64,000 bases of DNA from Dermatophilus congolensis (lineage in GTDB: Bacteria; Actinomycetota; Actinomycetes; Actinomycetales; Dermatophilaceae). The DNA is taken from positions 496,001 through 560,000 of the forward strand of contig NZ_UFYA01000001.1 in NCBI RefSeq assembly GCF_900447215.1, in the 5' to 3' direction. Position numbers and translations under genes: made by a program. Below are positions 1-8,767 of this stretch, piece by piece; positions within the stretch are counted from its first letter, which is position 1, and each line of letters starts with the position of its first letter. A model generated the notes under the pieces. That model saw nothing but the letters and a program-made list of their open reading frames with translations, was not told the DNA's origin and searched no databases.

Positions 1-1073
1 CCACCCACTATTTTTCACATTTCACGACAAACCCTGAATCAATGACTGACCTTCCTCAAGGATCCCGGTCAAAGATCACAGAAGCAGCCTTTCCTTCGCT
101 GTTGGAGAACGTGCGTGATTTGGTCGCTGACAACGGGCGCACAGTCAAGTCTGTGTGGCGGCTTCATGACGGAGCGCTCGTCGAAAGTGTGTTGATGCGT
201 TATCCGCGCCGCGTGACTATGTGTATTTCAAGTCAGGCCGGTTGTGGAATGAATTGTCCGTTCTGCGCTACCGGACAAGAAGGTTTCACTCGGAACCTCT
301 CGACTGCTGAGATTGTTGAGCAGGTACGGATGGGAGCAGTGCTGCTGCGATCAGGGCGTTTCGCAGGTCCAGAAGGTGGCGAATCGGGATCTGCGGGAGC
401 AGAGGCATTCGCTAACCCCGACGATGATGAGGCCTACCCTCTGGCAGATGCTCATGAAATAGCCACAGCACCATTGCGGGTAAGCAATGTTGTTTTCATG
501 GGGATGGGCGAGGCGCTTGTGAACTACAAACGCGCCGTGGCGGCGATTCGCAGGTTGATCGCTCCAGCTCCCGAGGGCTTTGGGATGAGTGCGCGTGGCA
601 TCACGATGAGCAGTGTGGGTCTGGTGCCCGGAATTAACAGACTCGCCGCTGAGGGGTTGCCGGTCACGCTAGCGCTGAGTCTGCATGCCCCCGACGACGA
701 TCTGCGGGATGAACTTGTCCCGATCAACAATCGGTACAAGGTCGCTGAAGCACTCGATGCTGCCCGGGCCTATTTCGATGCAACGGGCCGTCGAGTTTCG
801 ATCGAATACGCGCTCATCAGAGACATGAATGATCAAGCGTGGCGCGCCGATTTGCTGGGGGAGGAGCTTACGCGTCGAGGTAAAGGTTGGGTGCACGTCA
901 ACCCCATTCCGCTTAACCCTACTCCTGGATCAAAGTGGACAGCTTCCCGTCCCGGTGTGATGCAGCAGTTTGTTGAGCGCCTGCGGGCACATGGGGTGCC
1001 AACAACCATCCGAGACACGCGTGGAAGCGACATCGACGGCGCATGCGGACAACTCGCTGCTGCTACCAGTTGA
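1..1073 (+). CDS. rlmN: Dual-specificity 23S rRNA/tRNA adenine C2-methyltransferase RlmN, 5' end outside window
   Basis: Radical-SAM enzyme that methylates C2 of A2503 in 23S rRNA and A37 in some tRNAs. The cluster motif CGMNCPFC is visible, as is the C-terminal [11 protein letters not shown] carrying the methyl-acceptor cysteine. An ATG at 42 looks like a start but lies inside the gene: the same frame is open from position 3 and reads [18 protein letters not shown], the usual RlmN sequence before MTDLP. The true start is therefore upstream of the window. An acidic insert of about 40 residues (near 360–470) sits between the cluster and the GMGE motif. The gene converges with the FadR-type regulator, whose stop is 20 bp away. 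Confidence 0.93.
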   Translation, partial: THYFSHFTTNPESMTDLPQGSRSKITEAAFPSLLENVRDLVADNGRTVKSVWRLHDGALVESVLMRYPRRVTMCISSQAGCGMNCPFCATGQEGFTRNLSTAEIVEQVRMGAVLLRSGRFAGPEGGESGSAGAEAFANPDDDEAYPLADAHEIATAPLRVSNVVFMGMGEALVNYKRAVAAIRRLIAPAPEGFGMSARGITMSSVGLVPGINRLAAEGLPVTLALSLHAPDDDLRDELVPINNRYKVAEALDAARAYFDATGRRVSIEYALIRDMNDQAWRADLLGEELTRRGKGWVHVNPIPLNPTPGSKWTASRPGVMQQFVERLRAHGVPTTIRDTRGSDIDGACGQLAAATS

Positions 1074-1092
1074 AAGTGAAGTGACTACTCAG

Positions 1093-1848
1093 CTAGTTCG
1101 AGTGATAGTGCAGTTGTTCGTAAGCAAGACGAATATGACTTTCGACAGCTTCAGCTGCTTGAAGAGCGTCGCCTTTTTCAATTGCAGTGAAGATGGCTTC
1201 GTGGCCTGCACACAAGCTAGCTGAGCGAGCATGCCAGTCTTCTTCATCATCAAAACTATGCATTATTGGGCCTGTCATCGTCTCCCGAATAGCTGTAGTC
1301 AATTCAGTGACAAGCCTGTTATGGCCTGCAGCAGCCACAAGAACATGGAATTGTGTGTCCAGCTCGTTAAACCTGTCGCGCGGTGTTGAGGGGTCGGCCA
1401 TTTCATCAAGAACCTCACGCATTTTCGCGAGATCTTCTTTGGAAGCCTGTGACGCCGCTAGTCTGGCGCTTCTGCGTTCTAAAGGGATACGAGCCTCTAA
1501 AACTTCTGGTACTGAGAAGTGGGAAAGATGCACGTGTAAGCGAAGGATGCGCGTAATTGCCTCGCTCGACATGGTCGTGACGAACGTCCCCCCGTCTGTT
1601 CCGACGTCGGCAGAGACCACACCTTGCGCTTCTAGCGTGCGCATTGCCTCTCGCACGCCAGCTCTGGAGACACCCAACATTGTCGCAAGCTCACGTTCTG
1701 CAGGAAGTCGGTCTCCTACCCGTAGCCGCCGAGCCACGATTTGTTCCTCAACCTGGGCGATGACCTGCTCGTAAGCCTTCTTTTTGGTGACGGGGTGCCA
1801 GGAAGGGCCAGGCGTGTCAGCAGCCCCATCCTGGGCCTTGTGTGCCAT
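1093..1848 (-). CDS. FadR/LldR-type GntR regulator of lactate utilisation
   Basis: 251-aa GntR-family regulator. The N-terminal winged helix reads GDRLPAERELATMLGVSRAGVREAMRTL. The C-terminal all-helical FCD effector domain has metal-site-type residues (ELDTQFHVLV, GHEAIF, ESHIR). The frame is open 41 codons further upstream, but this ATG is preceded by GGAGG seven bases away, so it is preferred. It is divergent from the lactate permease and lutABC, with an LldR-like palindrome in the shared intergenic region. Inference: it represses the permease–lutABC operon in the absence of L-lactate, as LldR and LutR do. The effector is not shown by sequence. Confidence 0.85.
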   Translation of the reverse strand: MAHKAQDGAADTPGPSWHPVTKKKAYEQVIAQVEEQIVARRLRVGDRLPAERELATMLGVSRAGVREAMRTLEAQGVVSADVGTDGGTFVTTMSSEAITRILRLHVHLSHFSVPEVLEARIPLERRSARLAASQASKEDLAKMREVLDEMADPSTPRDRFNELDTQFHVLVAAAGHNRLVTELTTAIRETMTGPIMHSFDDEEDWHARSASLCAGHEAIFTAIEKGDALQAAEAVESHIRLAYEQLHYHSN

Positions 1849-1981
1849 GCAAATCCTCCAGAATTTGAGCCAGCGGTGGGAATCGTTCACGATCATTCTC
1901 GCTCGATGGTGGCGTGACACACGACACTTGAGCGATTTAGTACCCACGCCATGATGCATGACCGACCGCAATGTCCTTTAA

Positions 1982-1992
1982 TGGTCGGACCA
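1982..1992. promoter_or_regulatory. FadR/LldR-type operator TGGTCGGACCA
   Basis: A perfect palindrome TGGT-CGG-ACCA lies between the divergent FadR-type regulator and the lactate permease. It fits the FadR-subfamily operator form TGGTNNNACCA. A weak promoter-like pair, TTGAGC (1928) and CATGAT (1950) with 16-bp spacing, lies just upstream on the plus strand. The palindrome would then fall downstream of the start site, a position suited to repression. Binding is inferred. Confidence 0.6.
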
Positions 1993-2065
1993 AAGCAGTG
2001 GCGCCCATCACCCGGCCCAACTACGGGTAGCCCTCCGCGGCGCCCCCATGGACAACGGAGTTCTC

Positions 2066-3730
2066 ATGCTTCCAGCCCTTGCGGCATTCACGCCCAATCC
2101 CAGTCCCCTCCCATCGCAGTGGCTCTCGGCGCTTGTGGCCGCCATCCCGATCATGGTGATGCTTATCACTTTGGGCGGCCTGCGGTGGAAGGCACATATC
2201 GCTGGTATTACCTCATGGGCAGTGGCCCTGGTCATCGCGGTTACAGTCTTCTCCATGCCTGTCGGCATGGCCCTGTCAACCAGTGCGCACGGCTTCATTT
2301 ACGGTCAATTCCCCATCGTATGGATCCTGCTGTGTGCCATCTGGATGTACCAGGTGACCGTCATCTCCGGAAGGTTCGACGATCTGCGCCGTACCTTCTT
2401 CCTGATCAGTGATGACCCCCGCGTGCTCGGTATGCTCATCGCCTTCTGCTTCGGTGGACTTCTCGAAGCGCTCGCAGGTTTCGGTGCGCCGGTAGCCATC
2501 GCCACAGTCATGCTCATCGCTATCGGGTTCTCAAAACTACGCGCAGCGGTCGTGGCTTTGCTTGCCAACACCGTTCCAGTTGCTTTCGGTGCTGTCGGGC
2601 TTCCCATTCTTACCGCCGCCCAGGTAAGCGGTGTAGGCGTCACTGAGGTCGCCATCATTACCGGTCGCGTATGCGCACTTCTCGGTCTCCTTGTTCCCTT
2701 ACTCCTCCTATTCGTCATGGACGGTAAAAAGGGTGTCACTCAATGCTGGCCGTTCGCCATCCTTATCGGTGTGATCTTCGGCGCCACAAAATGGATCGTC
2801 TCTGCTACACCGCTCTATAACCTCACAGAGATCTTCGCGGCCGTTATCACCGTTGCTGCAGCCATTGCCTTCCTGCGCTTTTGGAAGCCCCGCGGTGGCG
2901 AAGAAGCCCTTGCCCGTGTTGGGGCTCCGATGGATCCGAGCTTGGAAGAACAAGCACCTGCTCGCGTTGCTGATGACAACGAAACTCTTACCGGCGGGCG
3001 TATCTTCATGGCGCTTGTGCCATACATCCTTGTCATCGTTGTGTTCTCCATCGCAGCCATCCCGGCTGTTCACAACGCCCTAGTTGCCACCAATCTCAAG
3101 CTTGCATGGCCCGGCCTGCAGGAGCTCATGAGCGTTTCTGGAAAGCCCTCTGGCCATGCCACCTACACCATCGCTTGGCTTTCTGGCCCCGGTACCCTGC
3201 TTGCCCTGGTCGCAATCCTCGTCGGAATCATTTACAAGGTTTCGTTCAAAGAGATCTTCGCTGAGCTTTGGCGCAACGTTGTCAAGCTGCGTTTCACGAT
3301 GCTCACCATCGGCGCTGTTGTTGCTCTTGCTTACGTCATGGGTGACTCCGGTCAGACATACGCTCTTGGCCTCTGGGTTGCTGGTGCAGGCGCTGTGTAT
3401 CCCTTCTTGGCTCCGATCCTGGGCTGGATCGGCACCTACGTCACCGGCTCTGACACTTCAGCCAACCTGCTCTTCTCCCCGCTACAGGCCAGCGTTGGAG
3501 ACCAGATCGGTTACAAAGGTCTGCTGGTCGGCACCGGTGCCGCAGGTGGCGTTGTCGGCAAGATGATTTCTCCGCAGTCTCTGGCCATCGCCGCTTCTGC
3601 GATCGGGCTAGCTGGCTCTGAATCCGTCATCCTGCGCCGAGTTATTAGCTGGAGCCTCATTCTGCTGGTGTTCATGTGCGTCGTTTCGGGCCTCATGTCC
3701 ACCCCTGTCCTTGCGTGGCTGCTTCCGTAA
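2066..3730 (+). CDS. lctP: L-lactate permease, LctP family
   Basis: About 554-aa polytopic membrane protein of the LctP/LldP family, a lactate–proton symporter. Family features include the LSALVAAIPI first helix, EALAGFGAPVAIA, NTVPVAFGAVG and the C-terminal TGSDTSANLLFSPLQ segment. The ATG at 2066 has GGAG five bases upstream; an ATG at 2048 in the same frame would add six residues but has no good ribosome site. lutA follows 63 bp downstream with no terminator, so uptake and oxidation are probably co-transcribed. The LldR-like operator lies about 75 bp upstream. Confidence 0.92.
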   Translation: MLPALAAFTPNPSPLPSQWLSALVAAIPIMVMLITLGGLRWKAHIAGITSWAVALVIAVTVFSMPVGMALSTSAHGFIYGQFPIVWILLCAIWMYQVTVISGRFDDLRRTFFLISDDPRVLGMLIAFCFGGLLEALAGFGAPVAIATVMLIAIGFSKLRAAVVALLANTVPVAFGAVGLPILTAAQVSGVGVTEVAIITGRVCALLGLLVPLLLLFVMDGKKGVTQCWPFAILIGVIFGATKWIVSATPLYNLTEIFAAVITVAAAIAFLRFWKPRGGEEALARVGAPMDPSLEEQAPARVADDNETLTGGRIFMALVPYILVIVVFSIAAIPAVHNALVATNLKLAWPGLQELMSVSGKPSGHATYTIAWLSGPGTLLALVAILVGIIYKVSFKEIFAELWRNVVKLRFTMLTIGAVVALAYVMGDSGQTYALGLWVAGAGAVYPFLAPILGWIGTYVTGSDTSANLLFSPLQASVGDQIGYKGLLVGTGAAGGVVGKMISPQSLAIAASAIGLAGSESVILRRVISWSLILLVFMCVVSGLMSTPVLAWLLP

Positions 3731-3793
3731 TAGTCAGCTTCCCCGTGCACCCCGGGGAATCAACCCACCCGACACCACCTGGAGAACGAGAAC

Positions 3794-4627
3794 ATGACCA
3801 CAGCCGCACCCTCCTCACCGGCCGGCACCCGGCCAGGTGAGGGACTCACCGTCGCGCTGTTCGCAACCTGTGCCAACGACGCGATGTTCCCTAACACCCC
3901 CAAAGCAGTGACCACTTTGCTGGAGCGCCTGGGCGTGAAAGTGACCTTCCCGCAGAAACAAACGTGCTGCGGACAGGCCTTCACGAACTCGGGTTACTTC
4001 GACGAGACTGTTCCGCTCGTTCGTAACTTCGTTAACACCTTCAGCGACTACGACTACATCGTGGCCCCGTCTGGTTCCTGCGTAGGCTCTGTGCGCGACC
4101 AGCACACGATGCTTGCTGAACACGCTGGTGACAGCGGGTTGCGTCGCGAAGCAGCTGACATCGCCTCCCGTACATATGACATCTCTGAGTTCCTCATTGA
4201 TGTCCTAGGAACGGTGGATGTTGGCGCTTACTTCCCGCACAAGGTCACCTATCACCCGACTTGTCACTCTGTCCGCATGGCCAAAGTTGGAGATCGCCCG
4301 ATGCGTCTTCTCCAGGCAGTGTCCGGCATTACCGTGTTGGAACTCGAAGACGCGGACCGTTGCTGCGGATTCGGTGGCACATTCTCGATGAAGAACCCGG
4401 ATGTGTCTGTTGCGATGGCCGCAGATAAGGCTCGTCACGTTGCAGATACTGGAGCGGAGTACCTCGTCGCAGGAGACAACCTCTGCCTCTTGAATATCTC
4501 CGGCGTACTCGGACGCAACAACGCCGGTATCCGTCCCGTCCACCTCGCCGAAATTCTTGCCTCAACCGAAGAGGCACAGTTCACCCCCGGGTCTTCCCGG
4601 GCCTCACGGGAAGGAGTGCGCAAATGA
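3794..4627 (+). CDS. lutA: L-lactate oxidation iron-sulfur protein LutA
   Basis: 277-aa protein with two CCG (DUF224) domains, marked by TCCGQAF near residue 58 and RCCGFGG near residue 190, as in the heterodisulfide reductase D-like subunits of lactate dehydrogenase complexes. With LutB and LutC it oxidises L-lactate to pyruvate. The start has GGAG about nine bases upstream. The stop overlaps the lutB start by four bases (ATGA), which indicates translational coupling. The N-terminus carries about 17 extra polar residues before the TVALFATC strand. Confidence 0.93.
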   Translation: MTTAAPSSPAGTRPGEGLTVALFATCANDAMFPNTPKAVTTLLERLGVKVTFPQKQTCCGQAFTNSGYFDETVPLVRNFVNTFSDYDYIVAPSGSCVGSVRDQHTMLAEHAGDSGLRREAADIASRTYDISEFLIDVLGTVDVGAYFPHKVTYHPTCHSVRMAKVGDRPMRLLQAVSGITVLELEDADRCCGFGGTFSMKNPDVSVAMAADKARHVADTGAEYLVAGDNLCLLNISGVLGRNNAGIRPVHLAEILASTEEAQFTPGSSRASREGVRK

Positions 4628-6291
4628 GCACCACGTTCATCGGTATGCCAGCACTTCCGCGCGACGCCGAGGGCCGTTTGACTCCTTCGCCGCCGCCCGG
4701 AGAGTTGATCAACTCGGATGCCTTCCCCTCAGCAGCCAAGGTACAGCTAGGCAAGCCAGTGCAGCGGGGCAACTTGCACACCGCTATGACCATGATCCGA
4801 GGCAAACGTGGTCGTGTCGTAGCAGAGCTAGACAACTGGGAACAGCTTCGTCGCGCTGGTGAATCAATTAAGAACCGCACCCTGCGGCACCTAGACCAGT
4901 ACTTGGTCCAGCTAGAAGAGTCACTTACTGCAGCAGGAACAACTGTTCACTGGGCGCGTGACGCAGCCGAAGCGAACGAAATCATCGTCGGTCTCGTTAA
5001 AGATGCACTCTCCCAGTACGCAGTCAGCGAGGGTGAAGGTACCGAGGCAAACAACGGTGACGTTACTTACCCTGAGGTCGTCAAGGTTAAATCCATGGCT
5101 ACCCAGGAAATTGAGATGAACGAGGCCCTTGAAGACGCGGGCATCGCAGCCTGGGAGACTGACCTCGCTGAGCTCATCGTGCAGCTTGGACATGACAGGC
5201 CAAGCCACTTCCTCGTGCCAGCTATTCACCGCAACCGCAGTGAAGTGCGCGAGATCTTCCTCGACGAGATGGGTACCTATGGCCGTCCTGCTCCCGAAGG
5301 TTTGGACTCCGAACCAGCCCACCTTGCAGAGGCTTCTCGCCAACACCTGCGCGAAAAGTTCCTGCGCGCCAAGGTAGGTATCTCCGGAGCTAACTTCGCA
5401 GTTGCTGAAACTGGAACTCTGGCGGTTGTCGAATCCGAAGGTAACGGCCGTATGTGCCTAACCCTGCCGGAAACTCTCATCAGTGTTGTCGGCATTGAGA
5501 AAGTTGTCCCGACGGTTGAAGACCTTGAGGTTTTCCTTCAGCTGCTGCCGCGTTCGTCTACTGGTGAGCGAATGAACCCTTACACCACCCTATGGACGGG
5601 ACCGGGCGGAGATAAGGGCGGCGAAGACGGCCCCAAAGCCATGCACGTGGTCCTTATCGACAACGGCCGCACCAACGTTCTCCAGGACAAACACGGTCGT
5701 GAGGCACTGCGCTGCATTCGCTGCACCTCCTGCCTGAACGTATGCCCTGTCTATGAAAAGGTCGGTGGTCACGCCTACGGGTCGGTGTACCCAGGACCAA
5801 TCGGCTCGATCCTCACCCCGCAGTTGCGCGGAACATCTTCCAAGGTCGATCGCTCTCTACCATTTGCCTCCACCCTGTGCGGCGCGTGCTTCGACGTGTG
5901 CCCTGTGCGCATCCCGATTCCGGAGCTACTCGTCTACATGCGCAACAAGGTTGTTAGCGCCAAAAAGGCCGAAGCGAACGCCAAGTTTAAGAAGAAGCGG
6001 CTTGCCCGCCCCTTCATTGCCCACACCGAGCCTGCTCTCATGGCTTCTGCAGCCTGGATGATGTCAGACTCCCGCCGTTGGAAGACCGCTACCAACATGA
6101 GTGGTTTCGGTGGTCGCAGCCTCGGCAAGTTCACCGATCACATCGGCGCTATTCCCGGACCGCTCTCTCGCTGGACAGGAGCAAGGAACGTGCCGGTGCC
6201 TCCGGCGGAATCGTTCCGTAGCTGGTGGAACCGTGAGCACGGTGACGATGACACAGCTGGCACGAATGGCGAGCGCAAGGGAGAAAACTGA
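4624..6291 (+). CDS. lutB: L-lactate oxidation iron-sulfur protein LutB
   Basis: 555-aa subunit with an N-terminal LUD domain and a C-terminal ferredoxin region. The first Fe-S motif is CIRCTSCLNVC (C364, C367, C370, C374); the second is CGACFDVC (C419, C422, C426). This is the electron-transfer and probable catalytic partner in the LutABC lactate dehydrogenase. The length is somewhat above the usual 470–480 aa; the extra sequence is at the N-terminus (first ~70 residues) and in a basic C-terminal tail. It overlaps lutA by four bases and lutC by one. Confidence 0.93.
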   Translation: MSTTFIGMPALPRDAEGRLTPSPPPGELINSDAFPSAAKVQLGKPVQRGNLHTAMTMIRGKRGRVVAELDNWEQLRRAGESIKNRTLRHLDQYLVQLEESLTAAGTTVHWARDAAEANEIIVGLVKDALSQYAVSEGEGTEANNGDVTYPEVVKVKSMATQEIEMNEALEDAGIAAWETDLAELIVQLGHDRPSHFLVPAIHRNRSEVREIFLDEMGTYGRPAPEGLDSEPAHLAEASRQHLREKFLRAKVGISGANFAVAETGTLAVVESEGNGRMCLTLPETLISVVGIEKVVPTVEDLEVFLQLLPRSSTGERMNPYTTLWTGPGGDKGGEDGPKAMHVVLIDNGRTNVLQDKHGREALRCIRCTSCLNVCPVYEKVGGHAYGSVYPGPIGSILTPQLRGTSSKVDRSLPFASTLCGACFDVCPVRIPIPELLVYMRNKVVSAKKAEANAKFKKKRLARPFIAHTEPALMASAAWMMSDSRRWKTATNMSGFGGRSLGKFTDHIGAIPGPLSRWTGARNVPVPPAESFRSWWNREHGDDDTAGTNGERKGEN

Positions 6292-7013
6292 TGAGCACGG
6301 ATTTGCAACGCCCTGACCTCACCGCGGGTGCGCCGCACACGCCAGGAATGAGCGCTCGTGATGAGATCTTGGCGCGTATCCGCCAAGGGCTGACCGATGT
6401 ACCTGCTGATGTGTCTCCGGCTGAGGACACTCCGGTGGATTGGGAATATGGGCAGGCCAACCCACAGGTAGATGACGTGGTTGATCGATTCGTTGAGCGT
6501 GTCGAGGACTACAGGGCTACGGTCGCTCGGTGCGCACTTAAAGAGATCCCCGCTGCCATTGCTGAAGCTTTGCGGATCACTGAAGCAAAAAGTGTCGTAC
6601 TGCCAGAAGGCATTGATGCTTCGTGGCGAGCTGCAGTGGAGAAGTTTGGTGTACCAGTAAGCACCGATGGCCCCACTGCTGGGGCTCGAACTCGCGCTGA
6701 GCTGAACTCCACGCATGCTGTTGTCACGGCGGCTCGTGCTGCAGGTGCTGAGTCGGGAACGATCATGCTTGACCACGCTGAAGACCAGGGACGTCGTGCC
6801 CTCACCTTGCTTCCTGACATTCACGTGTGTGTAGTTACTACCGACCAAATCGTCAGCGATATTCCTGAGGCCACGGCTTTGGTTGCCCCCTCATTACGTG
6901 CGGGCAATCCAGTGACCTGGATTAGTGGCGGTAGCGCTACGAGCGACATCGAGTTGTCTCGTGTTGAAGGTGTGCACGGTCCTCGGACCCTCTACGTCAT
7001 CGTGGCTGGCTAA
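6291..7013 (+). CDS. lutC: Lactate utilisation protein C (LUD domain)
   Basis: 240-aa LUD-domain protein, third subunit of the LutABC system. The family signature near the C-terminus (LVAPSLRAGNPVTWISGG followed by DIELSRVEGVHGPR) is clear. An N-terminal helix ARDEILARIRQ begins near residue 22. The start codon overlaps the lutB stop by one base. It is the last gene of the permease–lutABC operon, followed by two hairpins. Confidence 0.92.
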   Translation: MSTDLQRPDLTAGAPHTPGMSARDEILARIRQGLTDVPADVSPAEDTPVDWEYGQANPQVDDVVDRFVERVEDYRATVARCALKEIPAAIAEALRITEAKSVVLPEGIDASWRAAVEKFGVPVSTDGPTAGARTRAELNSTHAVVTAARAAGAESGTIMLDHAEDQGRRALTLLPDIHVCVVTTDQIVSDIPEATALVAPSLRAGNPVTWISGGSATSDIELSRVEGVHGPRTLYVIVAG

Positions 7014-7024
7014 TTCTGTTCTAT

Positions 7025-7058
7025 GCGAGCCGCTGTGAGGCATAGCTCAGCGGCTCGC
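7025..7058. terminator. Hairpin after lutC
   Basis: Inverted repeat with an 11-bp perfect stem (GCGAGCCGCTG and its complement) around a 12-nt loop, starting 11 bp after the lutC stop. It has no U-tract. Together with the larger hairpin 22 bp further on it probably ends the lactate operon. Confidence 0.5.
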
Positions 7059-7079
7059 GCGAGCGGAGCTCGATAACCA

Positions 7080-7135
7080 TTCAACGTAGCTAGGCGCCCA
7101 GACTCTTTGAGGTCTGGGCGCCTAGCTACGTTGAA
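7080..7135. terminator. Long hairpin between lutC and the convergent 55-aa gene
   Basis: Perfect 24-bp inverted repeat (arms 7080–7103 and 7112–7135) with an 8-nt loop. It lies between two convergent genes and could serve both directions. No clear U-tract is present on either side, which is common in actinobacteria. Confidence 0.7.
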
Positions 7136-7193
7136 AAGCCCTTACCGGTCGATGTGCCTTGCAATGCAAGAGACCGGGCCGGTGATTAGCTTG

Positions 7194-7361
7194 CTAGTTC
7201 TGTTGGGCGTGGTACTGGGCAATTTTGGCTTCACGTTCTGCTTTCAAACGGTGCAGCGGGTCGTTATCGCCAAGTTGGGCAGGGCCGAATATGCTCATTG
7301 CCACTCTGCGGATGTTCCACCAGAGGCGGTAACCGAGGGAGAGCCCGTCTTTGTTTGCCAT
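7194..7361 (-). CDS. Conserved-looking 55-aa protein convergent to lutC
   Basis: Short reading frame with a strong ribosome site: AAAGGA five bases before the ATG. The product is basic at the N-terminus (GYRLWWNIRRVAMSIFGPAQ) and ends with a charged helix (HRLKAEREAKIAQYHAQQN). No membrane segment or signal peptide is seen. The Trp/Arg-rich start followed by FGPAQLGDNDP has the look of a conserved motif, and the position beside dxr recalls small genes found there in other actinobacteria, but I cannot name the family. It is transcribed divergently from dxr (117 bp between starts). Confidence 0.7.
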   Translation of the reverse strand: MANKDGLSLGYRLWWNIRRVAMSIFGPAQLGDNDPLHRLKAEREAKIAQYHAQQN

Positions 7362-7478
7362 GGGTTTCCTTTGAACGCAGGTAAAAGATGGAAAAGGGTT
7401 TCGAGTAGCCTACGCGTCGAGAAGAGGGGATGGGAGATAATCCAAGCTTGTTTGGCGTCTAGGTGTGCATGACACGAT

Positions 7479-8672
7479 GTGTTGGTGACAACACAACGAA
7501 CAGTAACTCTGCTGGGATCCACTGGGTCGATCGGTACGCAGGCAATAGATGTAGTCCTACGTAATCCAGATCGATTTCGTGTGACGGGTTTGGCTGCTGG
7601 TGGTGGGCAACTGGGGGTGCTTGCTGAGCAGGTTGCCCAGCTTGATGTCGATGTGGTTGCGGTTGCGCAGGGCTCAGTAGAAGAAGTGCATGCAGCGCTG
7701 CGAGCAGCTGGTGTGCAGCGGATGCCTGAGGTGCTAGTGGGGGGTGAGGCGGTGGCAGAGGTTGCTGGTCGGCCCGTGGATGTGGTGGTCAACGGCATTA
7801 CGGGATCGATTGGTTTGCGTCCGACTCTTGCTGCGCTCCAGGCTGGAAACACCTTGGCGTTAGCCAATAAAGAGTCGCTGATTGTGGGGGGTGATCTTGT
7901 TAAAGCGGCGGCGAAGCCGGGACAGATCGTGCCAGTAGATTCAGAACATTCGGCTCTGGCGCAGGCGTTACGTTCTGGAAAGGGTAGTGAGGTTGCCAAG
8001 CTTGTGGTGACAGCAAGCGGTGGACCTTTCCGCGGACGGCGCCGCGCAGAGCTTGTTAATGTCACACCGGAGGAGGCTTTGGCTCACCCAACATGGAATA
8101 TGGGGCCAGTGGTAACTACTAATTCGTCCACGCTTGTCAATAAGGGCTTAGAAGTTATTGAAGCCCATCTGCTCTTCGATATTCCTTTTTCGTCTATCGA
8201 AGTGACTGTGCATCCTCAATCAATGGTGCATTCAATGGTTGAGTTTGTTGATGGATCTACGATTGCTCAGGCATCGCCACCGGATATGCGGTTGCCGATT
8301 GCTTTAGGAATGGCATGGCCAGATCGTGTTCCGGCAGCGGTAGCGCCATGTGACTGGTCTAAAGCGAGTACGTGGGAGTTCTTCCCTCTGGATGAAGAAG
8401 CATTCCCTGCGGTGGCATTGGCTCGCCGTGTTGGGGAAATGGGAGGGACATACCCCGCTGTATATAACGCTGCCAATGAGGTGTGTGTTGATGCTTTCCA
8501 TGATCGCCGTATCGGTTTCTTGGAGATTGTGGACACGGTGGAGCTAGTGGTGAACCGGTGGCATGAGGCGGTTCAGCGGGCAGAACAGCCAGGCAACGCT
8601 GATGATGTAGCTGGGGTGCTGGCTGCTGATGCGTGGGCGCGTGACGTGGCGGGATCAGTTATCGCTAGGTGA
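7479..8672 (+). CDS. dxr: 1-deoxy-D-xylulose-5-phosphate reductoisomerase
   Basis: 397-aa enzyme of the MEP isoprenoid pathway. It converts DXP to 2-C-methyl-D-erythritol 4-phosphate using NADPH and a divalent metal. The Rossmann motif [11 protein letters not shown] is at the N-terminus, followed by [16 protein letters not shown], the NKESL motif, the metal/substrate site VDSEHSA and the flexible-loop region [13 protein letters not shown]. The start is uncertain: GTG 7479 gives the longest form and GTG 7485 would be two codons shorter. With the site-2 protease and ispG downstream it follows the usual actinobacterial order. Confidence 0.95.
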   Translation: MLVTTQRTVTLLGSTGSIGTQAIDVVLRNPDRFRVTGLAAGGGQLGVLAEQVAQLDVDVVAVAQGSVEEVHAALRAAGVQRMPEVLVGGEAVAEVAGRPVDVVVNGITGSIGLRPTLAALQAGNTLALANKESLIVGGDLVKAAAKPGQIVPVDSEHSALAQALRSGKGSEVAKLVVTASGGPFRGRRRAELVNVTPEEALAHPTWNMGPVVTTNSSTLVNKGLEVIEAHLLFDIPFSSIEVTVHPQSMVHSMVEFVDGSTIAQASPPDMRLPIALGMAWPDRVPAAVAPCDWSKASTWEFFPLDEEAFPAVALARRVGEMGGTYPAVYNAANEVCVDAFHDRRIGFLEIVDTVELVVNRWHEAVQRAEQPGNADDVAGVLAADAWARDVAGSVIAR

Positions 8673-8767
8673 TCGTTGCACAATCGGTACAGGGTGTGAG
8701 CTTCACGGTCGATCAGTCGTAGGAGCTTTTTCGTGCAGGAATTCGCTGGAAGAAGGAGTCGACGGCC

